Positions 17,939 to 29,345 of a stretch of 64,000 bases of DNA are shown here, one piece after another. A program made the translations under genes and the position numbers. Every line of letters starts with the position of its first letter. Position 1 is the first letter of the stretch. Under the pieces are notes generated by a model. It ran no database searches. It saw nothing but the letters and a program-made list of their open reading frames with translations, and had not been told where the DNA came from. The stretch comes from Oceanicola sp. 22II-s10i (GTDB lineage: Bacteria > Pseudomonadota > Alphaproteobacteria > Rhodobacterales > Rhodobacteraceae): NCBI RefSeq assembly GCF_002210105.1, contig NZ_AQQU01000012.1, positions 1 through 64,000 on the forward strand. The letters are read 5' to 3'.

Positions 17939-19354
17939 TTTCAGAGGCTCTTCGCCGGCCTCTTCGATCAGGGCGCGGTGCAGCGCCGCGATGGCGGGCT
18001 TGAGGTTGTCGCGCGGCAGGATGAATTGCACATCCACGTTGCGCGGCCCCTGGGCCGCCCCGATGCAGGGGCAGTCCGCCTCGCCGATGGCCTGCAGGCC
18101 GCGTGTCAGCACGCTCAGCCCGTTCAGGTCGCGCCCGATGACCGATGCGATGGACACGGCACGTGTCCGCACTTCGGCCGAAGGGTAGCGGTCGGCCAGT
18201 TCCTTCTCGACCCGGCGCACCTGCTTCATTGAGGCGTCGACGAAATGGGTGATCGTGTTCGCGTTCGACAGCTTGGACACGATCCGCACCTTGTGGCGCG
18301 TCAGCACATCGAGGAACGTCGCGTCATAACCCTTCACCCCCACCATGTCCTGTTCGAACAGTTCGATGGAGTAGAGGTCGAGGCCCGTCACGATCTCCAC
18401 CGCCGGTGTCTCGGCGGGCTGATCGTCGATCAGTGTGCCCGGATCCTCCGGCTCGAACGCGTTGGTCACGCGCAGCGGGATGTCCGCCTGTCGCAGGGTC
18501 TTGGCGGCTTTCGGATGGATCGCCTCCATGCCCATGTTAGACAGCTGGTCGGCCACGTCGTAGTTGGTCCGGCCCAGCTTGCGCGTCGCGTCTTCACCGA
18601 CCAGCTTGGGGTCGGCTGACGAGAGATGGAACTCCTTGTGGATGATCGCCTCGCGCGCGCCGGTCAGGGCGGCCAGGCGCGAGAACGTCACCTCGGAATA
18701 GCCGCGGTCGTATTCGTCCATCAGGCCCTTGGCGCATTGCGCATAGCCCGTGACGATCGGCATTTCCTCGGTCACGTCAACGCCGTCCATCGCGCCGGTG
18801 ATCCGGTCGTCGAGGGTCACGTCGCCGTCGTCATGCCAGCCGGTCAGGTCCACGAAGCGCGCGTTGACGCCGGCCCGTTGCAGCAGCAGCGAGGTGACGA
18901 AAGCCGAATGTGCTTCGCCCAGACCGGACAGCAGTTCGCGGGTCTGGCCCATGTGCTCCGACAGGCGGAAGTGACCGTAGGCGCAGAGACGCTTGAGGTC
19001 GTTCAGGCAGTTCCGCGCGCCGTGCAGGCGTTCCTGCACGAAGGCATCGGCCCGTTCGATGTCGCCCGCATGGGTCAGCACCTTGCCATGCGCCTCGCGC
19101 ATCGCGTGTGCGACCTTGTCGAGCGCCACGAACCAGCCGTGTTCGCCCTCGTCCGAGGCAAAGGCGGCATAGACGCCGGCCTCGCCCGTCTTCTTGTGCT
19201 CCAGCAGCAGGTCGGTGATGCCCCCGAAGGCCGAGACGACGAAGACCCGGTTGTACAGGTCCGCGCCCTCGTTCCCGCCGATGAACAGCGTGTCGCGCAG
19301 TTCATCGACGCGGGACATGCTCGTGCCGCCGATCTTTTCGACAGTATGGGCCAT
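17927..19354 (-). CDS. ask: Aspartate kinase of the ectoine pathway (Ask_Ect)
   Basis: A 475-residue aspartokinase that phosphorylates L-aspartate, the first step toward aspartate semialdehyde, the precursor of ectoine. The opening MAHTVEKIGGTSMSRVDEL is characteristic of the specialised enzyme found next to ectABC. The kinase domain covers roughly residues 1-300 (VVSAFGGITDLLLEHK, then the GYSEVTFSRLAAL region) and two ACT-like domains follow (about 320-470). It starts 3 nt after the ectC stop, so it is the fourth gene of ectA-ectB-ectC-ask. Such enzymes are thought to escape the feedback control of housekeeping aspartokinase (family knowledge). Confidence 0.94.
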   Translation of the reverse strand: MAHTVEKIGGTSMSRVDELRDTLFIGGNEGADLYNRVFVVSAFGGITDLLLEHKKTGEAGVYAAFASDEGEHGWFVALDKVAHAMREAHGKVLTHAGDIERADAFVQERLHGARNCLNDLKRLCAYGHFRLSEHMGQTRELLSGLGEAHSAFVTSLLLQRAGVNARFVDLTGWHDDGDVTLDDRITGAMDGVDVTEEMPIVTGYAQCAKGLMDEYDRGYSEVTFSRLAALTGAREAIIHKEFHLSSADPKLVGEDATRKLGRTNYDVADQLSNMGMEAIHPKAAKTLRQADIPLRVTNAFEPEDPGTLIDDQPAETPAVEIVTGLDLYSIELFEQDMVGVKGYDATFLDVLTRHKVRIVSKLSNANTITHFVDASMKQVRRVEKELADRYPSAEVRTRAVSIASVIGRDLNGLSVLTRGLQAIGEADCPCIGAAQGPRNVDVQFILPRDNLKPAIAALHRALIEEAGEEPLKRVA

Positions 19355-19357
19355 GGC

Positions 19358-19750
19358 TTACGCCACCTCCTCGGCGGCGGCATAGGACCCGTCGGCCTCG
19401 TGCACTTCCTTGCCGGTGACCGGCGGGTTGAAGCAGCACGCCATGTGCAGTTCTTCCTCGGCCCGAAGGATGTGCTTGTCGTGCAGGTTCAGCGCATACA
19501 TCACGCCCGGCTTGATCTCGTGCGTCTCGCCGGTGGCGATGTCGGTGATCGAGCCCTTGCCCTTCATGCAATAGACGCTTTCGAAGTGGTTCTTGTAGTG
19601 GAACGTATGTTCCGAACCGGCTTCGAGCACGGTGATGTGGAACGAGAACCCCATCCCGTCATCCGCCAGAAGCAGGCGGGTCGAGGTCCACTGTGCGTCG
19701 GACACGGCACGGTCGGTGCCTTGCAGCTTGTTGAAATCACGTACGATCAT
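19358..19750 (-). CDS. ectC: L-ectoine synthase
   Basis: A 130-residue cupin that closes the ring of N-gamma-acetyl-L-2,4-diaminobutyrate to give ectoine with loss of water. The sequence follows EctC closely: [14 protein letters not shown], the [20 protein letters not shown] barrel strand with metal-binding residues, [13 protein letters not shown], and [25 protein letters not shown] with the conserved His/Cys. Length is normal. It lies 5 nt downstream of ectB and 3 nt upstream of ask, with regulation from the ectA promoter. Confidence 0.97.
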   Translation of the reverse strand: MIVRDFNKLQGTDRAVSDAQWTSTRLLLADDGMGFSFHITVLEAGSEHTFHYKNHFESVYCMKGKGSITDIATGETHEIKPGVMYALNLHDKHILRAEEELHMACCFNPPVTGKEVHEADGSYAAAEEVA

Positions 19751-19755
19751 GTCTG

Positions 19756-21042
19756 TTACTCCGCTGCGATGCTCTTGGTTTCGTTCAGGACTTCGGTCGC
19801 CGCCTCGCGCAGGATGTCGAAGCCCTTGTTGAAGGTCTCGACCGGCGTGGTCAGGGGCGCGAGTACCTTGACGACCTGGTCTTCGTTGCCCGAGGTCTCG
19901 ATCACGAGGCCCTTTTCGTAGGCGCGTTTGCAGATCGCGCCCGCCAGTTCGCCGGTGCCGACGTCGACACCGCGCATAAGGCCGCGGCCCTTCAGCTTGG
20001 CGCCGGGAACCATGTCCCGGATCTCGGTCAGGCGGTCTTCGATCAGCTCGGCCTTTTCGCCCAGAACCTTCTGGAAGGCGTCGCCGGCCCAGAACTTCTC
20101 GATTGCCACGCGGGCGGTCACGAAGGCATGGGTGTTGCCGCGGAAGGTGCCGTTGTGTTCGGCCGGGCCGAAGATGTCGTATTCCGGACGGACGAGGACC
20201 AGCGCCAGCGGCAGGCCGAAGCCCGAGATGGACTTGGCTTGCGTCACGATGTCCGGCATCACGCCCATCTCCTCGAACGAGAAGAACGTCCCGGTCCGGC
20301 CGCAGCCCGCCTGGATGTCGTCGATGATGAACAGCGCGCCGTGCTTTTTGGCGATCTCGGCGATCTTCTTGACGAACGCGCCGCTCGCGGCGTTCAGGCC
20401 GCCTTCGCCCTGCACGGTTTCCAGCATGATCGCGGCAGGCGCGTCCACACCGCCCGACGAGTCGGACAGCATCTGGTCCAGCAGCGCGGCACCGTCCACG
20501 CCCTCGGCGTAGTTGTCGAAGGGCATGCGGGTCACGCCGTGCGTGTCCATGCCGGCGCCGCCACGGTGATACCCGTTACCGGTCGCGGCCAGCGCGCCCA
20601 TGGTCACGCCATGGAAGCCGTTGGTGAAGGTGATGATGTTCGTGCGGCCGGTGACCTTGCGGGCGATCTTCATCGCCGCCTCGACGGCGTTCGCGCCGGT
20701 CGGGCCGGTGAACATCACGCGGTGATCCATGCCGCGGGGCGACAGGATGTGCGTTTCGAAGGCGGACAGGAAATCGGCCTTGGTGTCGGTGTGCAGGTCC
20801 AGCCCGTGGGCCAGCCCGTCCGAGGTGATGTGCTCGACCAGCGCGGACTTCATGTCCGGGTCGTTGTGGCCGTAGTTCAGCGAGGAACAACCGGCGAGGA
20901 AGTCGATGTAGGTCGTCCCGTCTTCGGCCGTCAGCTCGGACCCGCTGGCGCTGGTGAAGACCGCGGGCATGCCTCGGCAATAGGACCGCGCTTCGCTCTC
21001 GCGGCGCTCGAAAATATTGGTGTGTGTCATGTCTTTGGGCAT
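19756..21042 (-). CDS. ectB: Diaminobutyrate--2-oxoglutarate transaminase
   Basis: A 428-residue class-III aminotransferase that uses pyridoxal phosphate to convert aspartate semialdehyde to L-2,4-diaminobutyrate with glutamate as amino donor, the first dedicated ectoine step. The [22 protein letters not shown] cofactor region, [13 protein letters not shown] and the catalytic Lys in TQAKSISG are present. I start at the ATG at 21042, preceded by AGGAGA; a second ATG at 21030 is possible. A 59-nt gap separates it from ectA and 5 nt from ectC. Confidence 0.96.
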   Translation of the reverse strand: MPKDMTHTNIFERRESEARSYCRGMPAVFTSASGSELTAEDGTTYIDFLAGCSSLNYGHNDPDMKSALVEHITSDGLAHGLDLHTDTKADFLSAFETHILSPRGMDHRVMFTGPTGANAVEAAMKIARKVTGRTNIITFTNGFHGVTMGALAATGNGYHRGGAGMDTHGVTRMPFDNYAEGVDGAALLDQMLSDSSGGVDAPAAIMLETVQGEGGLNAASGAFVKKIAEIAKKHGALFIIDDIQAGCGRTGTFFSFEEMGVMPDIVTQAKSISGFGLPLALVLVRPEYDIFGPAEHNGTFRGNTHAFVTARVAIEKFWAGDAFQKVLGEKAELIEDRLTEIRDMVPGAKLKGRGLMRGVDVGTGELAGAICKRAYEKGLVIETSGNEDQVVKVLAPLTTPVETFNKGFDILREAATEVLNETKSIAAE

Positions 21043-21101
21043 GAGTTCTCCTTTCGCACGTCCGTGCGTGTCAATCGGATGGTCTGTAGGGGTAACGCAG
21101 A

Positions 21102-21635
21102 TCAGGCGGCGCGGTTCAGCGAAATCACCTCGGGCAGCGAAATCGTCACCATATGCTCGGTGTCGTGGTGCCCGTCGAAGTGATGCTCCTCGTGGAAGTG
21201 CGGCTCGTCCGTCAGGTCGCCGCCGATGTCGCGGGCGAAGCTGCGGAAGAGACCCCACGAGGCATCATTGTCCTCGGTGATCGTGGTCTTGAGGTGATTG
21301 GCGTCGGCGCATTCGTTGCGGTCGATCAGGTGCTTGAGCATCTTCTTGCCCAGCCCGAGTCCGCGGGCGCGCGGGCTGACCGCCACCTGCCAGACGAAAA
21401 GCTCGTCCTTTTCGGGAATCATGTGGCCGGAAATCCAGCCGAGGATCTCTCCGTCACGCTCTGCCACCACGCAGGTGTCGCGGAAGTGCTCCGCCTGCAC
21501 GAGGTTGCAGTACATGGAGTTCTCGTCGAGTGGCTTGCACTCTTTCACGAGTTTCCAGATTTCGGCCCCGTCCGTCGCCTGGGGTTTGCGCAGGCGGGGC
21601 ATTCGCGATCGGGTGGTCTCGGTTTCGGTCGGCAT
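21102..21635 (-). CDS. ectA: L-2,4-diaminobutyric acid acetyltransferase
   Basis: A 177-residue GNAT-fold acetyltransferase that transfers acetyl from acetyl-CoA to the gamma-amino group of diaminobutyrate. The acetyl-CoA loop appears as VSPRARGLGLGKKML (about residues 86-100), and LVQAEHFRDTCVVAE and HLKTTITEDNDASW are typical EctA segments. The C terminus carries a His/Asp/Glu-rich stretch (HFHEEHHFDGHHDTEH), which is common in the family. It is first in ectA-ectB-ectC-ask, starts at the ATG at 21635, and has a good promoter 32-60 bp upstream. The divergent MarR-type gene is the likely regulator. Confidence 0.96.
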   Translation of the reverse strand: MPTETETTRSRMPRLRKPQATDGAEIWKLVKECKPLDENSMYCNLVQAEHFRDTCVVAERDGEILGWISGHMIPEKDELFVWQVAVSPRARGLGLGKKMLKHLIDRNECADANHLKTTITEDNDASWGLFRSFARDIGGDLTDEPHFHEEHHFDGHHDTEHMVTISLPEVISLNRAA

Positions 21636-21666
21636 GGCTCGTTTCCCTCATTTCGTTCAGGTTCAG

Positions 21667-21695
21667 AAGATAGAGCGCACGGGTAGTTGTTTCAA
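21667..21695 (-). promoter_or_regulatory. Sigma-70-type promoter of the ectoine operon
   Basis: On the minus strand TTGAAA (21690-21695) and TATCTT (21667-21672) are spaced by exactly 17 bp. They match the consensus at five and four of six positions, and predict a start near 21660 and a leader of about 25 nt. The surrounding 150 bp is the most AT-rich part of the neighbourhood. A divergent MarR-type repressor would act here. Confidence 0.65.
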
Positions 21696-21788
21696 CAGGC
21701 TAAGCACTTTTATCCCGCTATAAGCGCGTATCGGGCCATTTTCCTCGATTTTCTTGAGTTTTCTCTTCATTTGACTAAGTAAAGTTTC

Positions 21789-22346
21789 ATGTCAGTGGAA
21801 AGAATTGATGGTTTCCGGTCCGCGTGCAAAACTCTGCCGATGTCCGGACCCGCCAAAGAACGTGTAGATGAGAGCCTGATCGCCCTGCGCCGCATCCTGC
21901 GGGCGACGGAGCTTTATGAGCGCAGCCTCGCGCAGGGGGCGGGCCTTACGCCCGCCAAGCTGCGTGTGCTTCAGATCGTGGCCAGCAAGCCGGACCGCTC
22001 GGCCACGCCGAAGGCGCTGGCGACCCAGATGGGGGTCAGCCAGGCGACCGTGACGGCGCTGGTGGACAAGCTGGTGGCGCTGGACCTCGTGACCCGGTCG
22101 CGGTCAGAGACGGACCGGCGCCAGATGAACGTCGTCATCACGCACGAGGGGCAGGCGGCGGTCCACAAGGCCCCCGACGCGCTGCAGCAGCGGTTCGTGC
22201 GGTCCTTCGAGGCGATGAAGGACTGGGAGCAGGCGCAGCTGGTCGCCTCGCTGGAGCGGGTCGCGGCGATGCTGGACGCAGAGGACATGGATGCGAGCCC
22301 GGTTCTCACCTTCGGCGAGATCCGGGACGCCGATCCTGCGCCTTAG
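21789..22346 (+). CDS. MarR-family transcriptional regulator, probable ectoine operon regulator
   Basis: A 185-residue winged-helix protein. The helix-turn-helix is at about residues 75-100 (SATPKALATQMGVSQATVTALVDKL), followed by the wing with SRSETDRRQMNVVIT; helices at both ends would form the dimer. EctR1, a MarR protein divergent from ectABC in halotolerant methylotrophs, is a known repressor of ectoine genes, and this gene has the same placement and family. An ATG at 21840 is an alternative start and agrees better with a TTGACT at 21771-21776 if that is a -35 element; neither ATG has a strong ribosome site. It ends 3 nt from a convergent gene. Confidence 0.85.
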   Translation: MSVERIDGFRSACKTLPMSGPAKERVDESLIALRRILRATELYERSLAQGAGLTPAKLRVLQIVASKPDRSATPKALATQMGVSQATVTALVDKLVALDLVTRSRSETDRRQMNVVITHEGQAAVHKAPDALQQRFVRSFEAMKDWEQAQLVASLERVAAMLDAEDMDASPVLTFGEIRDADPAP

Positions 22347-22349
22347 CCG

Positions 22350-23225
22350 TCAGTCCTTGCCGGTGACCTTGGCGAGCGCGGGGAAGTATTCCGCGCCGTA
22401 GCCCGCGGCCTGCGACACCTGCATCCGTGCCTCGGCCAGTTCCGCACCCGGCGCGGCGATGCCCAGTTCGCGCGAAAGGTCCAGCGCATAGCTCACGTCC
22501 TTGAGCGCGTAGTCGGTCGGGAAGGCGCCGGTCGGGAACTCGCCCGGGAGCATCGCCTTCATGCCGTGGTTGCGCAGGGCGAAGCTGTCCGCCGATCCCT
22601 TGGACAGCACGTCGAACAGCAGCGCAGGGTCCATCCCCGCGCCCTTGCCGAGCGCCAGTGCCTCGGACAGGGCCACGACGGTCTGGAACAGGACCATATT
22701 GTTCATGATCTTCGCGACCTGGCCGCAGCCGACGGGGCCGCAATGCGTGACCTCGCTGGCCGCGTGGGCCAGCCACGGGCGCACCTTGTGGAACTGATCC
22801 TCGGTACCGCCGACCATGATCGACAGCGTCCCGGCCTCGGCCGCCGCGCGGGTGCGGGCGACGGGGGCGTCGATCCATTCGATGCCCTTTTCCGCCACGG
22901 CGTCAGCCAGTTCGCGGGTCAGGCCGACAGGCGCGGTGGTCATGTCGACCACGATCAGCCCCTTGCGCCCGGTTTCCAGAATGCCGCCCGGTCCGCGCGT
23001 CACGGCCTCGAGTTGCGGGCCGCCGGGCAGGGAGAGGAACAGGATGTCGACCGTCTCGGCCATCTCGGCGATGGACCCTGCGGGCACCGCGCCGAACTCC
23101 TTCAGCCGCGCCACGGGCGCCTGGTTCAGGTCGAACACCTGCGCCTTGGCGCCGGATTTCACCACCATGTTGCGGCAGATGGGTTCGCCCATCACCCCGA
23201 GACCGGCAAAGCCGACATTCTCCAT
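22350..23225 (-). CDS. NAD(P)-dependent beta-hydroxyacid dehydrogenase (3-hydroxyisobutyrate dehydrogenase-like)
   Basis: A 291-residue member of the 3-hydroxyisobutyrate/tartronate semialdehyde reductase family. The Rossmann motif GFAGLGVMGEP starts at residue 5, the substrate loop reads DAPVARTRAAAEAGTLSIMVGG, and the catalytic Lys is in GQVAKIMNNMV. The C-terminal helical domain is complete. It has its own ATG at 23225, is convergent with the MarR gene (3 nt between stops), and lies about 70 bp downstream of cueR in the same direction, so read-through from the copper operon is possible. Substrate not determinable. Confidence 0.87.
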   Translation of the reverse strand: MENVGFAGLGVMGEPICRNMVVKSGAKAQVFDLNQAPVARLKEFGAVPAGSIAEMAETVDILFLSLPGGPQLEAVTRGPGGILETGRKGLIVVDMTTAPVGLTRELADAVAEKGIEWIDAPVARTRAAAEAGTLSIMVGGTEDQFHKVRPWLAHAASEVTHCGPVGCGQVAKIMNNMVLFQTVVALSEALALGKGAGMDPALLFDVLSKGSADSFALRNHGMKAMLPGEFPTGAFPTDYALKDVSYALDLSRELGIAAPGAELAEARMQVSQAAGYGAEYFPALAKVTGKD

Positions 23226-23296
23226 TTCCGTCCTCCCGTGACTTCCGCGCAGACACTAGGCCCGTTGACCGGGGGGAAGCAATACCTGCCAGCCGG

Positions 23297-23692
23297 TCAG
23301 TCAGCTTTCTCGGCGGCAAGATCGGCGAGGATCGGGCAGTCGTGGCGGCTGTCGCCGTGGCAGGATGCGACGAGGCCGGACAGCGTGTCCTGCATCGCCT
23401 GAAGCTCCGCGATCTTCGCCTCGATCTGCTTCAGGTGCTCCTGTGCGATGGCCCGGACCTCGGCGCTGGTGCGTTCGCGGTCGGTGTAGAGCGCCAGCAG
23501 CGCGCGGCAGTCCTCGATCGAGAACCCGAGCGAGCGGGCGCGGCCGAGGAAGGCGAGGTTGTGCAGGTCGTTTTCCGCGTAGTCCCGGTAGCCGTTGTCG
23601 CGGCGGGCGGGTGACACAAGGCCGATCTCCTCGTAATAGCGGATCGTCTTGGGTGGCAGGCCGGTGCGGTCGGCAACTTGGGAAATGTTCAT
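23297..23692 (-). CDS. cueR: Copper-responsive MerR-family regulator (CueR)
   Basis: A 131-residue MerR protein. The N-terminal helix-turn-helix and wing (MNISQVADRTGLPPKTIRYYEEIGLVSPAR) lead into a long dimer helix. The C-terminal loop CHGDSRHDC places two cysteines eight residues apart followed by PIL, the Cu(I)/Ag(I)/Au(I) site of CueR. It starts at the ATG at 23692, 10 nt downstream of copA, so the activator is the last gene of the operon it is expected to control. Its target is the palindrome at 26470-26486. It should bend promoter DNA to correct the 19-bp spacer when copper is bound. Confidence 0.93.
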   Translation of the reverse strand: MNISQVADRTGLPPKTIRYYEEIGLVSPARRDNGYRDYAENDLHNLAFLGRARSLGFSIEDCRALLALYTDRERTSAEVRAIAQEHLKQIEAKIAELQAMQDTLSGLVASCHGDSRHDCPILADLAAEKAD

Positions 23693-23702
23693 CTCTCTCT
23701 CC

Positions 23703-26189
<2,487 letters not shown>

Positions 26190-26204
26190 CTCGTCACCTC
26201 CGGT

Positions 26205-26408
26205 TCAGGCGCGGCGTTCGGGCGTGTAGCCCGCGTCGCGGATCGTCGCTTCGGCCAGCGCCGCGTCGCCCGCGACCGTCAGGTCGTGGCTGGCGAGGTC
26301 GATGGTCACGTCAGCCCCCGGCATCGCCGTGGCAAAGGCGCTGCGCAGCGCCTTTTCGCAATGGCCGCAGCTCATATCGGGAACGTGGAAACTGGTTTTG
26401 CCGGTCAT
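26205..26408 (-). CDS. copZ: Copper chaperone, heavy-metal-associated domain protein
   Basis: A 67-residue single heavy-metal-associated domain with the Cu(I) site MSCGHC at about residues 10-15 and a ferredoxin-like beta-alpha-beta pattern. It should carry copper to CopA in the cytosol. I chose the ATG at 26408, which has GGAGG 6 nt upstream; the frame is open further but runs through the promoter. First gene of copZ-copA-cueR, with the CueR promoter about 50 bp upstream. Confidence 0.92.
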   Translation of the reverse strand: MTGKTSFHVPDMSCGHCEKALRSAFATAMPGADVTIDLASHDLTVAGDAALAEATIRDAGYTPERRA

Positions 26409-26460
26409 GTCGGCCTCCGTCTGTGATGCGCGGACACTGAGTCCGCCGCTTGCAGGAGGG

Positions 26461-26491
26461 GAGATAGGGCTTCCAGTCACTGGAAGGTCAA
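26461..26491 (-). promoter_or_regulatory. CueR-controlled promoter of the copper operon
   Basis: On the minus strand TTGACC (26486-26491) and TATCTC (26461-26466) are separated by 19 bp, the overlong spacer typical of MerR-family promoters. The spacer and the last base of the -35 element hold a perfect palindrome, CTTCCAGT-C-ACTGGAAG in plus-strand reading (26470-26486). The arrangement follows the E. coli copA promoter closely. The start would be near 26454, about 46 nt before copZ. Confidence 0.92.
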
Positions 26492-26641
26492 GAGGCTTAT
26501 CCAATATTTTTGAACCCGTCCGCAAAGCCCCGCTGGCCAATGCGCAGACGCTTGCAATCGTCATCCTTTTTGGCGCAGGCTTTCGCGGGGCGACCTTGGG
26601 GAGGGGCGCGGCCCGCAAGACACAGCAATATCGAGGTCCGC

Positions 26642-27700
26642 ATGGTGGCGATGACAAGCCCCCCCTTCTTCGACGGTCACAACGACACCGTCCTCAAAAT
26701 TCTCATGGGCAAGGCGAGCGTCGCCGACATCGTGCAGGGCTACGGCGCAGGTCACATCGACCTGCCGCGTGCCCGTGCGGGCGGTTTTGGCGGCGGGTTC
26801 TTCGCGATCTTCACGCCCAGCCCGTCCAATCCGTCGGACCGGATGGAGCAACTGAACCAGGACGAATACGACCTGCCGCTGCCCCCGATGCTGGACCATG
26901 CCGACGCGCTGGCCTTCGTGAAACGCGGGTTCGAGACGTTCAACGATCTGGAAAGCGCGGGCGCCATCACCATCTGCCGCAGCGTGGGCGAGATCGCGCT
27001 GGCGCTCAAGGGCGAGCGGATGGCGGCGATCATCCATATCGAAGGCGCGGAGGCGATCGGCCCCGATCTGGACGAGCTCGAGGAGTTCTACACCCTCGGC
27101 CTGCGCTCGCTCGGTCCGGTCTGGTCGCGTCCGACGATCTTTGGCGAGGGCGTGCCGTTCCGCTATCCCTCGACCGGCGACATCGGCGGCGGTCTGACCG
27201 ACGCGGGCAAGCGGCTGGTCCGGGAATGCAACCGGCTGGGCATCATGATCGACCTCAGCCACCTGAACGAAAAGGGCATGGACGACGTCGCAGCGCTGTC
27301 GGACGCGCCGCTGGTCGCCACCCATTCGAACGCCTACGCCATCTGTCCGCATGCGCGGAACCTGACCGACCGGCAGCTTCAGCAGATCGCGGACAGCGAC
27401 GGGATGGTCGGCATCAACCTCGCCTCGGGCTTCCTGCGCCCCGATGGCAAGATGAAGTCGGATTTCCCGCTTGACGTCCTGCTCCGTCATCTTGACCATC
27501 TGGTCAAGATTCTGGGTGAGGACCGGGTGGGACTTGGCACCGATTTCGACGGCGCGCTGGTGCCGAAGGACATCAAGGACTGCGCCGGTCTGCCCAATTT
27601 GCGTGCAGCCCTCGCCGACCACGGGGTCGGTGATGCGCTGATGACGAAGTTTACCCACGGAAACTGGTTGCGCGTGCTGCGCAAGACGTGGGGAGAGTGA
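26642..27700 (+). CDS. Membrane-dipeptidase-type zinc peptidase (M19)
   Basis: A 352-residue renal-dipeptidase-like enzyme that cleaves dipeptides. Zinc ligands of the TIM barrel are visible in FDGHNDTV (near residue 10), HIEGAEAIG, DLSHLNEKG and ATHSNAY, and a C-terminal DFDGALVPKD closes the site. No signal peptide is visible, so it should be cytosolic. I chose the ATG at 26642, with GAGG 5 nt upstream; an ATG at 26651 is also possible. The peptide transporter genes follow after 46 bp in the same direction, so imported dipeptides are its likely substrates (inference). Confidence 0.9.
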   Translation: MVAMTSPPFFDGHNDTVLKILMGKASVADIVQGYGAGHIDLPRARAGGFGGGFFAIFTPSPSNPSDRMEQLNQDEYDLPLPPMLDHADALAFVKRGFETFNDLESAGAITICRSVGEIALALKGERMAAIIHIEGAEAIGPDLDELEEFYTLGLRSLGPVWSRPTIFGEGVPFRYPSTGDIGGGLTDAGKRLVRECNRLGIMIDLSHLNEKGMDDVAALSDAPLVATHSNAYAICPHARNLTDRQLQQIADSDGMVGINLASGFLRPDGKMKSDFPLDVLLRHLDHLVKILGEDRVGLGTDFDGALVPKDIKDCAGLPNLRAALADHGVGDALMTKFTHGNWLRVLRKTWGE

Positions 27701-27746
27701 GCGGCAAAAGCCGCCGGTATAACAACCAACTGGGAGTGTCGAACAA

Positions 27747-29345
27747 ATGAAACAAATCAGCCGCTTGACCACAGCCGCGCTTACCGCCGCGCTGCTCGGC
27801 TCGACCGCGCCGCTGGCCTTCGCGGAAACTCCGCCGAACATGCTGGTGATCGCGAACCGCATCGACGACATCAAGACCTTCGACCCGCAGGAGAGCTTCG
27901 AGTTCGCGGGCGCCGACGTGTCGCGCAACGTCTATGAAAAGCTGGTCAACTTCGACCCGATGGACCTCGACGCCGGCTACCAGCCTCAGATCGCGGAAAG
28001 CTGGGAGATCAGCGAGGACGGCAAGACGATCACCTTCACGATCGCCGAGGGCCACATGTTCTCCACCGGTAACCCGGTGACGGCCGCCGACGTGGAATTC
28101 TCGCTCCGCCGCGCGGTGAAGCTGGACAAGACGCCGTCCTTCATCCTGACCCAGTTCGGTTTCACCGCCGACAACGTGGACGAGATGATCAAGGCCGACG
28201 GCAACACCGTCTCGATCACGCTCGACAAGCAGTACGCGCTGTCCTTCGTGCTGAACTGCCTCACCGCCACCATCGGCGGCATCGTCGACATGAAGACGGT
28301 GATGGAAAACGAAGTCGACGGCGACATGGGCAACGAGTGGCTGCGGACGAACACCGTCGGCTCCGGCCCCTACAAGGTGCAGGCCTACCGGCCCAACGAA
28401 AGCGTCATGCTGACGCTGAACGAACACTACCACGGCGACAAGCCCGCCATGGAACGTGTCGTCGTCCAGCACATCCAGGAAAGCGCGACGCAGCGTCTGC
28501 AGCTCGAGCGCGGCGATATCGACGTGGCGCGCAACCTGTCGCCCGAGGATGTCACCGGTGTCGAAGGCATGGATGGCATCAAGGTGCAGGACGAACAGCG
28601 CGGCCAGATCATGTACTGGGCGGCCAACCAGAAGGTCGAGATGCTGGCCGATGCCAAGGTGCTCGAGGCACTGAAGTATGCGACCGACTATTCCGGGATG
28701 GAGGGCTCGTTCCTCAAGGGCCAGTGGATCAACCACCAGGCGTTCCTGCCGCTGACCTTCCTCGGCGCGCTCGAGGAGAAGGCCTTCACCTTCGACATGG
28801 ACAAGGCCAAGGCGGCGATGGCCGAAAGCGGCTTCCCGGACTGCGGCCCGATCAAGATCTCGGTCCGCGAGGCGCAGGAGCGGATGGACATCGCGCAGTC
28901 GCTGCAGAACACCTGGGGCCAGCTTGGCTGTGAGGTCGAGCTGATCGTCGGCACCGGCGCGCAGACCCTCGACCGCTACCGTGCGCGCGAACACGACATC
29001 TATGTCGGCGCATGGGGCCCGGACTATCCCGACCCCAACACCAACGCGGGCACCTTCGCGGCCAACCCCGACAACGCGCAGGAAGCGGGCAACACCGGCT
29101 ACCTCGCATGGCGGAACGCATGGGACGCAGCGGGCTTCAATGACCGCACCCTCGCCGCAGTGGTCGAGAACGACACCGAGGCGCGCAAGCAGATGTATCT
29201 GGACCTGCAGGCGGACTTCCAGCAGGAAGCGCCCTTCGGCATCATGTTCCAGCGCATCGAACAGTCGGGCCTGCGCTCGAACGTGGAAAACTGGGTCGTC
29301 GGCGGCGCCACCACCGCCGTGTCCTACTGGGTCGTCACCAAGTAA
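27747..29345 (+). CDS. Peptide ABC transporter substrate-binding protein
   Basis: A 532-residue periplasmic binding protein of family 5 (DppA/OppA type). A signal peptide covers residues 1-26, with Lys/Arg near the N terminus and an AFA cleavage site; there is no lipobox. The mature part shows the family opening (IDDIKTFDPQESFEFAG), VKLDKTPSFIL and AWGPDYPDPNTNAG near the C terminus. It begins a binding protein-permease-permease-ATPase-ATPase series and follows the dipeptidase gene. Between them is a small hairpin (GCGGC AAAA GCCGC, 27701-27714). Confidence 0.92.
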   Translation: MKQISRLTTAALTAALLGSTAPLAFAETPPNMLVIANRIDDIKTFDPQESFEFAGADVSRNVYEKLVNFDPMDLDAGYQPQIAESWEISEDGKTITFTIAEGHMFSTGNPVTAADVEFSLRRAVKLDKTPSFILTQFGFTADNVDEMIKADGNTVSITLDKQYALSFVLNCLTATIGGIVDMKTVMENEVDGDMGNEWLRTNTVGSGPYKVQAYRPNESVMLTLNEHYHGDKPAMERVVVQHIQESATQRLQLERGDIDVARNLSPEDVTGVEGMDGIKVQDEQRGQIMYWAANQKVEMLADAKVLEALKYATDYSGMEGSFLKGQWINHQAFLPLTFLGALEEKAFTFDMDKAKAAMAESGFPDCGPIKISVREAQERMDIAQSLQNTWGQLGCEVELIVGTGAQTLDRYRAREHDIYVGAWGPDYPDPNTNAGTFAANPDNAQEAGNTGYLAWRNAWDAAGFNDRTLAAVVENDTEARKQMYLDLQADFQQEAPFGIMFQRIEQSGLRSNVENWVVGGATTAVSYWVVTK

